Shown piece after piece: positions 18,817-30,643 of a stretch of DNA of 64,000 bases. Source of the DNA: Cupriavidus taiwanensis LMG 19424. GTDB lineage: Bacteria > Pseudomonadota > Gammaproteobacteria > Burkholderiales > Burkholderiaceae. The notes under the pieces were generated by a model. The model did no database searches and had not been told where the DNA came from. It worked only from the letters and a program-made list of their open reading frames with translations. The stretch is taken from contig NC_010528.1 in NCBI RefSeq assembly GCF_000069785.1, positions 1,674,001 to 1,738,000 on the forward strand. Reading direction: 5' to 3'. The translations under genes and the position numbers were made by a program. Numbering within the stretch: the first letter of the stretch is position 1; every line of letters begins with the position of its first letter.

Positions 18817-19520
18817 AGTCCGGCTTGCTCCAGCCAGCGCGCGAACATGCGCTCCCCTGCCGCCGCCACGGTGGCGCCGACTTGCGCGGTGCGCGCGCGG
18901 ATGGTGCGCGGATCGATGCCGGCCCTGGACAGTTCGACGGTATGGCCGATCAGCCAGGCTTCGATATCACGCGGCATGACCTCGGGGTGAAACTGCAGCG
19001 CCAGCACCTGGTTGCCGATGGCATAGGCCTGGTTCCGTACCGCCGCGGTCGAGGCCAGCAGCTGCGCGCCGGCGGGCAGGTCGAAGGTGTCGCCGTGCCA
19101 GTGCAGGACTTCCCAGTCGGCCCCGGACAACTCGGCAAGCGGTGAATCCTGTCCGGCCGGCGTCGGCGTGATGGGGGCCCAGCCGATCTCGCGGACGCCG
19201 GGGTAGACCCTGGCGCCCGCGGCGCGCGCGATCAGCTGCGCGCCCAGGCAAACGCCGAGGATCTTGCCGCCGGCCGCCAGGCGCTGCCGGATCAGCGCGA
19301 TTTCCGCCTCCAGCCACGGATAGGCCTCGGTTTCGTAGACCCCGATGGGGCCGCCCAGCACCAGCAGCAGGTCGGCCGGCTCGCTGGCGATGGGTGCCAG
19401 GTCGTCGACGCCGGCCTGGAACACCCGCAGCGTATGCCCGCGCGCGCGCAAGGCGTTGCCGATCACGCCCGCGTGCTCGAAGGCGACGTGCTGGATCACA
19501 TGGGTGGTACGCGTTGTCAT
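18813..19520 (-). CDS. Class I glutamine amidotransferase-like protein
   Basis: A 235-residue stand-alone GATase1 domain. The nucleophile elbow is GVCLGAQL (catalytic Cys), the catalytic His-Glu pair is in QFHPEVMP, and DLLLVLGGPIGVYE forms the oxyanion strand. Such proteins are often labelled GMP-synthase-like, but no synthetase domain is attached. Relatives include gamma-glutamyl-compound hydrolases. The ATG was chosen for the AGGAG 9 bases upstream. It is the first gene of a two-gene unit with the MOSC gene (4-base overlap). Confidence 0.84.
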   Translation of the reverse strand: MTTRTTHVIQHVAFEHAGVIGNALRARGHTLRVFQAGVDDLAPIASEPADLLLVLGGPIGVYETEAYPWLEAEIALIRQRLAAGGKILGVCLGAQLIARAAGARVYPGVREIGWAPITPTPAGQDSPLAELSGADWEVLHWHGDTFDLPAGAQLLASTAAVRNQAYAIGNQVLALQFHPEVMPRDIEAWLIGHTVELSRAGIDPRTIRARTAQVGATVAAAGERMFARWLEQAGL

Positions 19521-19649
19521 CAAGGGCTCCTGCCGGCAGTGAGGGAGGGAAAGGGCCACATGTTAGCGCCTGTCGCTACCTGCCGCCGGAACACCGGCAT
19601 GACCTTGCCGGTGTTCCGGCATTGCCGGCAAGGCTTGCCGCGGCCCGCG

Positions 19650-22109
19650 CTATTTTGTCGCAGGCGCCAGCACCAGGGCGTCCGCCGCGCCGTGCGTGCC
19701 CGGGGCCGCGACAGGCGGCATGGTGATGTATTCCACCGCCGCCCATTTGCCGGTCCAGTCGCGGTAGCGCGGCAACAGCGCATTGCCGGATTGCCCGGTG
19801 GAGTCCATGAAGCGCGACGCCGCCAGGTCGGACAAGTCATAGAGCGCGCGCACGCTGGCCGCATGGGTGTTTTCGAACGGCGCCTTCTCGTCGCGCAGGT
19901 TATGCCGACCCACGTTGACCGTATAGGTGTCGCCGCCGGTCGGCACGCGCAGGTTGAACAGCGGCGCAAGGTACGCGACCTTGCCGAACGGCCGGTGCTC
20001 GGAGCGTGCCGCGTGCGCTTCGCCCCAGCGCCAGCGCGCGGGATCGTCGCCATAGCGACGCGTCAGGTCCGCCATGGCCTGCGTCCAGGCGTCGGCGATG
20101 GCATCGTCGCAGCTCTCGGCCGGGCCGGTATGGGGACGGTCGCACCAGAACGCGCCCAGCTGGCGCGGATCGCGCAGGATGTTGAGCATGGGCTGCTGCA
20201 CGTTGCGCTGCTCCCACATGCGCGCAAAGATGGCCTCGCCGGTCTTTTCCTCGAACAGCCGGCGCGACAGCTCGCGCAGCCACGCGGTGACCACCAGCGG
20301 CTCGGCACGGCCGGCATCCATGGTGCCGTCCCACCGGCGCAATGCCTCCAGCAGCGCGCGCTCGCGCGGCGGGCGCGACGCATCGCTGCTGACCGGCGCG
20401 GCCAGCAGCAGCGGCAAGGCGTCGCGCACCGCCAGCGAGAGCACGTCCTTCTGGATCGCGGCAAAGCTGTCGAACGTGTGCTTCGGCGTGGCGGCCAGCA
20501 GCGTGTGGATGCGGTCGAAGCGATACGGCACCGTCCACTCGCTGGTGATGAAGTACGGATAGTCGGGCGCGACGATGCGCTGGTTGGCCGTCACGATCAC
20601 GCCATCGGCGGGGTTGTACTGGTGCGGCAGCGCCTCGAACGGGATAAAGCCGGTCCAGTCATAGCGCGCATCCCAGCCGGGAGCCGGCGCCAGGCCCTTG
20701 AGGTCGTTGTCGGCGCGGCGCAGCGGCACGCGGCCCGGCGCGTAGAAGCCGATATTGCCGTCGACGTCGGCATAGACGATGTTCTGCTGCGGCGAGTGGA
20801 AGTCGCGCAGCGCGTCGGTGAAGCTGTTCCAGTCGCGCGCCTGGTTCAGCCGCAGCCCGGCCAGGAAGGTGCGGTCGTCCGGGCGCAGCGCGGTCCACTG
20901 GAACGCCACCACGTATTGCGCGCCCAGCGGCGCCGCGGCGCTGGCGAGCGACTCGGCCACATCGGAAATCACTGGCCCGTGGCGCGTGCTGCGGACCTTC
21001 ATCGTCACGTCGGCGGCGCCCTTGACGCGGATGGTCTCGGTGCGGGTCTCGAACGTGGCCCACCCTTGCGGCGTCTGGTACTGGGTGTCGTTGCCCGGAC
21101 GCACGCGCTCGAGATACAGGTCCTGCACGTCCGGCGCGGTATTGGTCAGGCCCCAGGCGATGCGGTCGTTGTGGCCCAGCACCACCAGCGGCATGCCGGG
21201 CAGCGTGGCGCCGGCCACCTCGAGCCCGGGCGCGCTCAGGCGCGCGAAGTACCACAGCGCGGGCGCCTGCAATCCCAGGTGCGGATCGTTGGCCAGCATC
21301 GGCTTGCCCGATTGCGTATGCGCCCCCGACACCACCCAGTTGTTCGAGCCCATCCCCTCGACATAGCCCGGCGGCGCCTTGTCGCCGACGCTGGCCATCG
21401 CGCTCGCCAGCGGCGCCAGCTGGCGGTACAGATGGCCATAGTCCATGGTGCGTACCGGCTGCTCGCCCGGATACGGCGCCAGCAGTTCGCTGATGCGGGC
21501 TACCGGCAGCACCTGCGCCAGCCGCATGCGCAGCGTCTCCTGGGTCCAGTTGCCGCCCAGGTCCCAGGCCATCATGGTCTGCCAGCCGAGCGTGTCAGCC
21601 GGTTCCCAGCGTTCGGGCCGGGTACGCAGCAGCAGGAACTCCGGCGGCAGCGGGCCCTTGCGCTGGTCGATCCACGCATTGACGCCGTCGGCATAGGCCT
21701 GCAGCGCCGCGCGCGCTTCCGGCGAGGCCTGCGCGAAGATGGCCTCGGCGTTGCGCCGCACGCCCAGCGTGCGCAGGAACTTGTCGTTATCGACCGCCGA
21801 CGGCCCGAGGATCTCGGCGAGCCGGCCCGCGACGATGCGCTTGTTCATCTGCATCTGCCACAAGCGGTCCTGCGCGTGGACGTAGCCCAGCGCGAACCAT
21901 GCATCGGCCTTGCTGGCGGCGCGTATGTGCGGCACGCCATGGCGGTCGCGCACCACCGTGACCGGGTCGCGCAATCCCGCGAGCACCTCGCTGCCCGACA
22001 CCGGCGGCTGCGCCGCATGCCGATACCAGGCCAACGCGCCCGCGGCAGCGGCCACCGCAAGCCCCACCAGCACCGCCAGCCACCTGGTCAGCCGACCGAA
22101 CCCGCGCAT
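19650..22109 (-). CDS. Penicillin acylase family (Ntn-hydrolase) protein
   Basis: An 819-residue precursor with an N-terminal membrane/signal segment (residues 8-28), a short alpha region, a spacer and a large beta region. The autocatalytic nucleophile is Ser255 in GMGSNNWVVSGA, preceded by glycine as in the family. LANDPHLGLQAP and the C-terminal WRWGEAHAA also match. Members are periplasmic and cleave amide-linked acyl chains: penicillin G, acyl-homoserine lactones (PvdQ, QuiP) or others. The substrate is open; quorum quenching is one possibility. It lies alone between the amidotransferase and aldehyde dehydrogenase genes, same strand. Confidence 0.9.
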   Translation of the reverse strand: MRGFGRLTRWLAVLVGLAVAAAAGALAWYRHAAQPPVSGSEVLAGLRDPVTVVRDRHGVPHIRAASKADAWFALGYVHAQDRLWQMQMNKRIVAGRLAEILGPSAVDNDKFLRTLGVRRNAEAIFAQASPEARAALQAYADGVNAWIDQRKGPLPPEFLLLRTRPERWEPADTLGWQTMMAWDLGGNWTQETLRMRLAQVLPVARISELLAPYPGEQPVRTMDYGHLYRQLAPLASAMASVGDKAPPGYVEGMGSNNWVVSGAHTQSGKPMLANDPHLGLQAPALWYFARLSAPGLEVAGATLPGMPLVVLGHNDRIAWGLTNTAPDVQDLYLERVRPGNDTQYQTPQGWATFETRTETIRVKGAADVTMKVRSTRHGPVISDVAESLASAAAPLGAQYVVAFQWTALRPDDRTFLAGLRLNQARDWNSFTDALRDFHSPQQNIVYADVDGNIGFYAPGRVPLRRADNDLKGLAPAPGWDARYDWTGFIPFEALPHQYNPADGVIVTANQRIVAPDYPYFITSEWTVPYRFDRIHTLLAATPKHTFDSFAAIQKDVLSLAVRDALPLLLAAPVSSDASRPPRERALLEALRRWDGTMDAGRAEPLVVTAWLRELSRRLFEEKTGEAIFARMWEQRNVQQPMLNILRDPRQLGAFWCDRPHTGPAESCDDAIADAWTQAMADLTRRYGDDPARWRWGEAHAARSEHRPFGKVAYLAPLFNLRVPTGGDTYTVNVGRHNLRDEKAPFENTHAASVRALYDLSDLAASRFMDSTGQSGNALLPRYRDWTGKWAAVEYITMPPVAAPGTHGAADALVLAPATK

Positions 22110-22221
22110 CGTTGCTCCCCCTTTATCCTTGTCATGTGCTTCCGCGCATTATCCTGACGAAAAAATGCCCGGGCCAGCCGGGCATTTCCTCATGCATCGC
22201 CGTTGTTGCGTGCAGGCCCTG

Positions 22222-23655
22222 TCAGGCAGCGGGCTTCTTCAGCTGCAGCGACTTGTACTCGAGGAATTCCTCCAGGCCGTACTTGCCCGCTTCGCGCCCG
22301 TTGCCGGACTGCTTGTAGCCGCCGAACGGCGCCTGCATGTTGAACGGTCCGCCGTTGATGTCGACCTGCCCGGTGCGAATGCGGCGCGCCACGCGGATCG
22401 CGCGCGCCTCGTCGCCGGACCACACGCCGCCGCCCAGGCCATAGATGCTGTCGTTGGCAATGCGCACCGCGTCTTCCTCGGTGTCATAGCAGATGATCGA
22501 CAGTACCGGTCCGAAGATCTCTTCCTGCGCCACCGTCGCGCGCGGCTCGACGTTGCCGAGCACCGTCGGCTTGACGTAGAAGCCCTGCTCCAGCCCTTCC
22601 GGCGTCTCGGGGCCGCCGGCCACCAGCTCGGCACCCTCTTCCAGTCCGCGGCGGATATAGCCGGTCACGCGTTCCTTCTGCACGGCGGAAATCAGCGGGC
22701 CCAGCTTGCTGGTTTCCTGCAGCGGATCGCCTACGGTAAAGCCCGCGACCACCTTCTGCGCGATCGCCTTGACTTCGTCATAGCGGGCGCGCGGCACCAG
22801 CATGCGGGTGTGCGCCGAGCAGGTCTGGCCGGAGTTGAGGAAACAGGCATTGATGGTGCCCTTCACCGCCGATGGCAGGTCGGCATCGTCCAGGATCACC
22901 GAGGCCGATTTGCCGCCCAGCTCCAGCGCCACGCGCTTGACGGTCTGCGCGGCCAGCTCGGACACGCGCTTGCCGGCGCGGGTGGAGCCGGTGAACGACA
23001 CCATGTCGACTTCCGGATGGCTGGCGAGCACCTCGCCCACCACCGGCCCGTAGCCCGTCACCAGGTTGAACACGCCCGGCGGCAGGCCCGCGGCCTCGAT
23101 CACCTCGGCCAGCACGAAGGCGTTGAGCGGCGCCACTTCGGACGGTTTGAGTACCACGGTGCAACCCGCCGCCAGCGCCGGCGCCACCTTCAGCGTGATC
23201 TGGTTCAGCGGATAGTTCCACGGCGTGATCGCGCCGACCACGCCCACCGGCTCGCGCACCACCAGCGAATTGCCGACTTCTTCCTCGAAGCGGAATCCGT
23301 CCAGCAGCCTGGCGGCCTGGCCCCAGTTGTAGACCGGGCCGCCCACCTGGATCGCGCGCGCCAGCTTGATCGGCATGCCGACTTCGCCGGCGATCAGCTG
23401 CGCCAGTTCTTCGCTGCGCACCTTCAGCCCTTCGGCGATCTTGGCGATATAACCGGCGCGCACTGCCGGCGGCGTGGCCGACCAGCCGTCGAAGGCCGCG
23501 CGCGCGGCCTGGATGGCATCTTCGGCGTCGCGGGCCGAGCCTTCCGGAATGGTGCCCATCACCGCTTCGGTGGCGGAATGGATGACGTCGATCTTGCCGG
23601 TGCCGTGGGGCGCGACCCACTTGCCGTTAATGAAGAGTTTGTCTCGTTGTTGCAT
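22222..23655 (-). CDS. Aldehyde dehydrogenase family protein
   Basis: A 477-residue NAD(P)-dependent aldehyde dehydrogenase. It has PWNYPLNQ (cofactor site), the [10 protein letters not shown] stretch, FTGSTRAGK, the general base glutamate in LELGGKSA, and the catalytic cysteine in [11 protein letters not shown]. The substrate is not predictable; close relatives are annotated as broad-specificity or betaine/4-hydroxybenzaldehyde types. I chose the ATG ([13 protein letters not shown]) because GAGA sits 9 bases upstream; a GTG two codons earlier is the alternative. Confidence 0.9.
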   Translation of the reverse strand: MQQRDKLFINGKWVAPHGTGKIDVIHSATEAVMGTIPEGSARDAEDAIQAARAAFDGWSATPPAVRAGYIAKIAEGLKVRSEELAQLIAGEVGMPIKLARAIQVGGPVYNWGQAARLLDGFRFEEEVGNSLVVREPVGVVGAITPWNYPLNQITLKVAPALAAGCTVVLKPSEVAPLNAFVLAEVIEAAGLPPGVFNLVTGYGPVVGEVLASHPEVDMVSFTGSTRAGKRVSELAAQTVKRVALELGGKSASVILDDADLPSAVKGTINACFLNSGQTCSAHTRMLVPRARYDEVKAIAQKVVAGFTVGDPLQETSKLGPLISAVQKERVTGYIRRGLEEGAELVAGGPETPEGLEQGFYVKPTVLGNVEPRATVAQEEIFGPVLSIICYDTEEDAVRIANDSIYGLGGGVWSGDEARAIRVARRIRTGQVDINGGPFNMQAPFGGYKQSGNGREAGKYGLEEFLEYKSLQLKKPAA

Positions 23656-23878
23656 GGCCACAGTTCTCGGTTTGGTGAATTGGCGATTGCAATTTTTTGT
23701 TACTTTTATGGTGCACGCACATTGTAGAGCGGATTCCGGCCCATGTTCCGGCGCCGCGGGAAATGGCCCCGGCCGCGCCGGCCGCTCCGCGCAAGAACAT
23801 GGCGATAATCGGCCGAGGGGTCACGGGCGGGATACCCGCCACGGCGCGCGCACATAACAATGACAAAGGGGGCGAGGC

Positions 23879-24481
23879 ATGGTCGATCCGATCTACCGCA
23901 AGACGGATGCGGGGCACGACGAAATCCGCAGCCGCGCGCGCAAGCTGGACCACAAGCTGCGCGCGCTGTTGCTGATGGTCAACGGCGAGCGCCGCGAGCA
24001 GGCATTGCTGGCGCAGGTTGCGGGCATGGGGCTGGGACCGGAGGCCATGGCCGCGCTGCTGGCGCAGGGGCTGGTCGAAGCCGTCGCCGAGCCGGCAGCG
24101 CCGCCCGCGGCCCCGCCGCAGGAACCGGTGCGTGGCGGAACGCCGGCTGCCGATACCAACCTGTTCTCGGTCTACGCGATGCGCCATGCGCCGCTGGCCG
24201 AGGTAGCGGCGCCGCCACACGCCAGTGCGGCCACAGCCCACTCTCCCGCCGAGGTCCAGGCGTACCAGCGCCTTTACCATTTCTATACCGACGTGATCGG
24301 GCAGCATCTCGGCCTGCGCGGCTACATGCTGCAGGTGAAGGTGGAGAAGGCTTCCGACCTGCCCGCGCTGATGGCGCTGCGCGAACCGCTGCACGCCGCC
24401 CTGCTCAAGGCCCGTGGCGACCTGACGGCACGCGCCATCATGGCGCAGCTGGACCAGGTCCGCGACGGCAGCGCCGCCTGA
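23879..24481 (+). CDS. Conserved-looking protein of unknown function
   Basis: A 200-residue soluble protein that I do not recognise. It has a charged helical N-terminus (residues 1-70, KTDAGHDEIRSRARKLDHKLRALLLMVNG, then a Leu/Ala-rich helix), a Pro/Ala-rich linker (about 75-95), and a C-terminal helical domain (about 125-195, with EVQAYQRLYHFYTDVIGQHLGLRGYMLQ). No signal peptide or membrane helix is seen. The ribosome binding site GGGGGCGAG is good and codon use matches neighbours, so the gene is real. It is divergent from the aldehyde dehydrogenase and convergent with ybiT. Confidence 0.75.
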   Translation: MVDPIYRKTDAGHDEIRSRARKLDHKLRALLLMVNGERREQALLAQVAGMGLGPEAMAALLAQGLVEAVAEPAAPPAAPPQEPVRGGTPAADTNLFSVYAMRHAPLAEVAAPPHASAATAHSPAEVQAYQRLYHFYTDVIGQHLGLRGYMLQVKVEKASDLPALMALREPLHAALLKARGDLTARAIMAQLDQVRDGSAA

Positions 24482-24498
24482 CACGCCAGGCGAACAGC

Positions 24499-24523
24499 AA
24501 AAAGGCCGCCCGGAGGCGGCCTT
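24499..24523 (-). terminator. Intrinsic terminator of ybiT
   Basis: Read on the minus strand, AAGGCCGCC-TCCG-GGCGGCCTT is a 9-bp stem followed by TTT, giving five Ts in all. It begins 24 bases past the ybiT stop. On the plus strand the hairpin lacks a U-tract, so it serves mainly the minus-strand gene. Confidence 0.85.
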
Positions 24524-24546
24524 CAGCATGCAGCGGGGTGCGGCGC

Positions 24547-26169
24547 TCAGCCGTCGATGCCCTGCGACTGCAGGTACTCGTCGTACGTGCCGAGGTAGTC
24601 GGTCAGCGTGCCGTCGGTGCGCACTTCGATAATGCGCGTGGCCAGGCCGCTGACGAACTCGCGGTCGTGCGAGACGAAGATCAGCGTGCCCTGGAACTTG
24701 TCCAGCGCGATCTGCATCGACTCGATCGATTCCATGTCCATGTGGTTGGTCGGCTCGTCCAGCGCCAGCACGTTATGGCGGCCCAGCATCAGCTTGCCCC
24801 AGATCATGCGGCCCTTCTCGCCGCCGGACAGGACCTTGACGTTCTTCTTGATGTCGTCGGCCGAGAACAGCAGGCGGCCCAGCGTGCCGCGCAGCGAGGT
24901 CTCGTCATCGCCGGCCTGCGTCCACTGGCTCATCCAGTCCATCACGTCGCGGTCTTCCGGGAACTCCTCGTAGGTGTCCTGCGGCATGTAGCCGACGTTG
25001 GCGTTCTCGGCCCACTTGACCGTGCCGCGGTCCACCTCGACGCCGCGCTGCACGCCGGTCTGCACCGCGCCGTTGAGCAGGCTGCGCAGCAGCGTGGTTT
25101 TGCCCGCGCCGTTTTCGCCGATGATGGCCACGCGCTCGCCGGCCTGGATCGCCAGCGACAGGTTGTCGATGATCTTGCGGTCGTAGCTCTTGGTAATGCC
25201 CTCGACCTCCACCGCCAGGTTGTGCAGCTTCTTCTCGAACTCGAAGCGGATGAACGGGTTCTGGCGCGACGATGGCTTGATGTCCTCGACCTTGATCTTC
25301 TCGATCTGCTTGGCGCGCGAGGTGGCCTGGCGCGCCTTGGACTTGTTGGCCGAGAAGCGGCGCACGAAGTCCTGCAGCTCGCTGATGCGCTCCTTGGCGC
25401 GCGCGTTGGCGGCCATCTGGCGTTCGCGGGCCTGCATTGACGCTTCCATGTACTCGTCGTAGTTGCCCGGGTAGACCTTCAGCGTGCCGTAGTCCATGTC
25501 GGCCATGTGGGTGCAGACCGAGTTCAGGAAGTGGCGATCGTGGGAGATGATGATCATGGTGGAGTTGCGCTCGTTGAGCACGGTCTCCAGCCAGCGGATC
25601 GTGTTGATGTCCAGGTTGTTGGTCGGCTCGTCCAGCAGCAGCACGTCCGGGTTCGAGAACAGGGCCTGCGCCAGCAGCACGCGCAGCTTCCAGCCCGGCG
25701 CCACGTCGCTCATCGGGCCCTGGTGCTGCGCGGTGGGGATGCCCACGCCCAGCAGCAGCTCGCCGGCGCGCGCCTCGGCGGTGTAGCCGTCGTATTCGGC
25801 GTACTTGGCCTCGAGCTCGGCGGCCTTCATGTAGTCTTCGTCGGTCGCTTCCGGGTTGGCGTAGATGGCGTCGCGCTCCTGCGCGGCGGCCCACATCTCG
25901 GTGTGGCCCATCATCACCACATCCAGCACGCGCATGTCTTCATAGGCGAACTGGTCCTGGCGCAGCTTGCCCAGGCGGATGCCCGGCTCCAGCATGACGT
26001 TGCCCGACGACGGCTCGAGGTCGCCGCCCAGGATCTTCATGAAGGTGGACTTGCCGCAGCCGTTCGCGCCGATCAGGCCGTAGCGGTTCCCTTCGCCGAA
26101 CTTGACCGAGATATTCTCGAACAACGGCTTGGGGCCGAACTGCATGGTGATGTTTGCGGTAGAAAGCAC
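24547..26169 (-). CDS. ybiT: ABC-F ATPase, YbiT-type
   Basis: A 540-residue soluble protein with two ABC ATPase domains and no membrane segments. Walker A motifs are GANGCGKS and GENGAGKT; Walker B motifs are [11 protein letters not shown] and [12 protein letters not shown] charged linker (about 240-320) carries the P-site tRNA interaction motif region. ABC-F proteins bind the ribosomal E site and relieve translational stalling. The GTG start ([12 protein letters not shown]) matches the N-terminus of E. coli YbiT (MLVSSNVTMQFG). The frame is open 29 codons upstream but that part is low-complexity. AAGG lies 8 bases before the GTG. Confidence 0.92.
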   Translation of the reverse strand: MLSTANITMQFGPKPLFENISVKFGEGNRYGLIGANGCGKSTFMKILGGDLEPSSGNVMLEPGIRLGKLRQDQFAYEDMRVLDVVMMGHTEMWAAAQERDAIYANPEATDEDYMKAAELEAKYAEYDGYTAEARAGELLLGVGIPTAQHQGPMSDVAPGWKLRVLLAQALFSNPDVLLLDEPTNNLDINTIRWLETVLNERNSTMIIISHDRHFLNSVCTHMADMDYGTLKVYPGNYDEYMEASMQARERQMAANARAKERISELQDFVRRFSANKSKARQATSRAKQIEKIKVEDIKPSSRQNPFIRFEFEKKLHNLAVEVEGITKSYDRKIIDNLSLAIQAGERVAIIGENGAGKTTLLRSLLNGAVQTGVQRGVEVDRGTVKWAENANVGYMPQDTYEEFPEDRDVMDWMSQWTQAGDDETSLRGTLGRLLFSADDIKKNVKVLSGGEKGRMIWGKLMLGRHNVLALDEPTNHMDMESIESMQIALDKFQGTLIFVSHDREFVSGLATRIIEVRTDGTLTDYLGTYDEYLQSQGIDG

Positions 26170-26360
26170 GTCTGGAACCTTGTCTGGAGAGGGTGGCGCC
26201 GCGGCGCGGGCCGGAAGCATTCCGGCGGCCATGGATGGCGCTGCGGCACGGGCCACGCCCGGTTCATGCGAGAACCCGGCAGGAAGTCACGAAATAACCG
26301 CACATTCTATCATCCGGACGCATTCCTTGCGACCGGCACGCGCGGCGGCGGCAGGAAGAT

Positions 26361-28385
<2,025 letters not shown>

Positions 28386-28517
28386 GTGTACCGGCGCCGG
28401 TGCCGGCCGCCTGCGTTGAAGCGGACGCCGCGCGTGCGCCCGAAGCCTCTATTGTGGACTGAATTTACTGCGCGATGCTGGCCGGTTCGCTCACGGGCGC
28501 GCCGCCGGCCCGGCCGC

Positions 28518-29153
28518 TCAGCGGATGCCCAGCAGCTTGTGCGTTTGCAGCGACAGCCGCCAGCGCGGGTGGCGCTGGCAGAACGCCACCGCGGCGGCCG
28601 TATTTTCGCGCGCCAGCGGACCGTCCATGGCCTGCACCAGGAAATGGCGGAAATCAAGCTTCTCGTATGCGGCAAAGTCCTGCCCGTCCTGCGGGATCAC
28701 CACCTTGAGCTCGTCGCCGCGCGTCACCACCAGTTCCGAGCCCATCTTCGGGCTGACGCAAACCCAGTCGATGCCGGGCGGCACGGCAATCGTGCCGTTG
28801 GTCTCGATCGCGATCTCGAAGCCATGCGCATGCAGCGCCTCGATCAGCGGCGCGTCGAGCTGCAGCAGGGGCTCGCCACCGGTACAGACCACCAGCGGCT
28901 TGCCGCCGGCACCCTGCGGCCACTCCGACGCAACCACCGCCGCCAGTTCCGCGGCGGTGCGGTACTTGCCGCCGCGCGTGCCATCGGTGCCGACGAAATC
29001 CGTATCGCAGAACTGGCACACCGCGCTGGCGCGGTCTTCCTCTCGGCCGCTCCACAGGTTGCAGCCGGCAAAGCGGCAGAACACCGCGGCGCGGCCGGCG
29101 TTGGCGCCTTCGCCCTGCAGCGTATAGAAGATTTCCTTGACGGCGTAAGTCAT
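28518..29153 (-). CDS. queE: 7-carboxy-7-deazaguanine synthase (radical SAM)
   Basis: QueE is a radical-SAM enzyme that rearranges 6-carboxytetrahydropterin to 7-carboxy-7-deazaguanine. The 211-residue protein binds the cluster with Cys31, Cys46 and Cys49 in a CX14CX2C arrangement instead of the canonical CX3CX2C. The same variation is established for Burkholderia multivorans QueE. The SAM-binding TGGEPLLQ motif and IAIETNGT are present. The ATG (MTYAVKEIFYTLQGEG) is the family start; the frame continues upstream without coding character. It leads the run of minus-strand genes to ldcA. Confidence 0.94.
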   Translation of the reverse strand: MTYAVKEIFYTLQGEGANAGRAAVFCRFAGCNLWSGREEDRASAVCQFCDTDFVGTDGTRGGKYRTAAELAAVVASEWPQGAGGKPLVVCTGGEPLLQLDAPLIEALHAHGFEIAIETNGTIAVPPGIDWVCVSPKMGSELVVTRGDELKVVIPQDGQDFAAYEKLDFRHFLVQAMDGPLARENTAAAVAFCQRHPRWRLSLQTHKLLGIR

Positions 29154-29538
29154 GCGTGGGGTCTCTCTCGGACCGTAAACAGCGGTTCGCAGCGGTTCGG
29201 CAGCGTCTTGCTGGCCGGGGTTCAGTAAAGGATGGGCAGGGCCGGAGCCGGACCTCGCGCCGCGTGGTCGCATTGGCGCGTGGTCGCGCACTCGATGTGG
29301 ACCGGACGTATCGATCGGGGCGGCTGTGCTGGCAGCGCGTGGGCTGCCGGGTGGGGCTGTCCTGGCCTGTCGCAGGCTGCGCCCGGCACGGGGCCGGACG
29401 TGCCGCAAGTATACCAGAGGCCCCAGGACTTCCGCTTGGCCGCCCTTGGGCCAGCCGGCTACCAGAGCGCCGGGCACGACCGGGAAAGGTGATGCGCAGC
29501 GCTCGCGCCGGGCCCGTGCCGGCCCGGCGCCCGCGCGC
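29154..29538. other. Non-coding gap upstream of queE
   Basis: About 385 bases with no supported gene. On the minus strand TATACT (29413-29408) could be a -10 element for queE, about 255 bases upstream of its ATG, but no good -35 hexamer is present. A short direct repeat (CAGCGGTTCG twice, near 29180-29200) lies just upstream of queE. I saw no preQ1 riboswitch fold by eye. Confidence 0.4.
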
Positions 29539-30045
29539 CTACTTCAACCCGAGATAGTCGCGCTTGCCGATCTGCACGCCCTTGTGGCGCAGGATGTCGT
29601 AGGCAGTGGTCACGTGGAAGTAGAAATTGGGCAAGGCAAAGCCGAGCAGGTAGGACTTGCCGTCGAAGCGCAGCGGCCCCTGGGGCAGCTTCAGCTCGAC
29701 CACGCGCTGTTCGCTGCCTTCCAGCTGCGCCGGCGTGATCTGCTCCAGGAACACGATGGTGCGGCCGATGCGGTCCTGCAATTCGGCGAAGGTGGTTTCG
29801 GTGTCGGCAAACGACGGCACCTCGATCCCGGCCAGCCGCGCCGCGCAGCCCTTGGCGGCGTCGCTGGCACGCTGCACCTGCGCCGGCAGCGGGTCCATGT
29901 CGGCAATCAGGCGGGTCTGGATCAGGTCGGCAGGGTCCATCCCCTGCGCCTGTGCGTGCGCCGCGCCCTTGGCGAGGATCGCGTCAAGATTGCCCAGCGC
30001 GCGGATAAACGGAGGGATCGAAACGTCGTACATCGAAAGTGCCAT
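29539..30045 (-). CDS. DUF1993 family protein
   Basis: A 168-residue soluble helical protein of the DUF1993 family, a DinB-like four-helix fold without assigned function. Recognisable features are the N-terminus MYDVSIPPFIRALGNLDAILAKGAAHA, the FAELQDRI helix, and the C-terminus FYFHVTTAYDILRHKGVQIGKRDYLG. The start has CAGGAG about 9 bases upstream; a much longer open frame upstream has no coding signature. It stands alone between the queE gap and a divergent small gene. Confidence 0.82.
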   Translation of the reverse strand: MALSMYDVSIPPFIRALGNLDAILAKGAAHAQAQGMDPADLIQTRLIADMDPLPAQVQRASDAAKGCAARLAGIEVPSFADTETTFAELQDRIGRTIVFLEQITPAQLEGSEQRVVELKLPQGPLRFDGKSYLLGFALPNFYFHVTTAYDILRHKGVQIGKRDYLGLK

Positions 30046-30232
30046 GGAGCGTCTCCTGTGCAGGGGTCGGGTTTCTTGTATCGCTGGCCCGGGCATGTGC
30101 CCCGGACCGCAGCCGCGAGCATAGACCGGATTGGCCATCGCTGCCGGATCCTGCGCCAGTAGCCGGCAACCTGATTTAACATATCCGGCCATCGTCCCCC
30201 GCAACCCTGCCGCCCCGCTGCCAGCGTCCGCC

Positions 30233-30634
30233 ATGAACGCGCCGTTCCCTCTCCGCACGGAATGCCCGCCCGGTGCCTGCATCTGCGGGCGCGAAGCGCT
30301 GCTGAGCGACCCGCATGCCGACTTGCGCGTGCTGCGCCTGACGCGCGCCGAGGAAAAACGGCTGGTCGAACGGCTCGAAAACCTGACCAGCCTGGCCGAG
30401 CTGCAACGCATGGAGGGCCTGATGCAGGCGCAGCTGGGCATCGTGCTGAGCATTACGCCCAGCGCGCGCGGCGTGCGTACCGTGCGCGGCATCAGCATCC
30501 AGGTGCTGGAGCAACCGGGGCTGTGCCGCAAGATCCGCCAGTCGATTCCGTCCGCGATCCGCCGCAGCATGGAGGCGCATCCCGAGATCGCCTACGCGAT
30601 CGTGGATGCGCACGACCTGCTCGGCGGGACTTGA
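30233..30634 (+). CDS. Conserved-looking small protein with N-terminal Cys motif, unknown function
   Basis: A 133-residue protein that I cannot place. The N-terminus has ECPPGACICGRE, three closely spaced cysteines that could bind a metal. A charged helical middle follows (RAEEKRLVERLENLTSLAELQRMEGL), then a compact alpha/beta C-terminus ending DAHDLLGGT. No signal peptide or membrane helix is seen. The start is the internal ATG (MNAPFPLRTECPPG); the frame opens 34 codons earlier in non-coding-looking sequence. It converges on the DUF2239 gene, 9 bp apart. Confidence 0.68.
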   Translation: MNAPFPLRTECPPGACICGREALLSDPHADLRVLRLTRAEEKRLVERLENLTSLAELQRMEGLMQAQLGIVLSITPSARGVRTVRGISIQVLEQPGLCRKIRQSIPSAIRRSMEAHPEIAYAIVDAHDLLGGT

Positions 30635-30643
30635 GCGCGCCGC

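Noticed and set aside
29154..29538. preQ1 riboswitch before queE
   Set aside because: No recognisable aptamer; the gap is GC-rich and the conserved short A-rich tail was not found.
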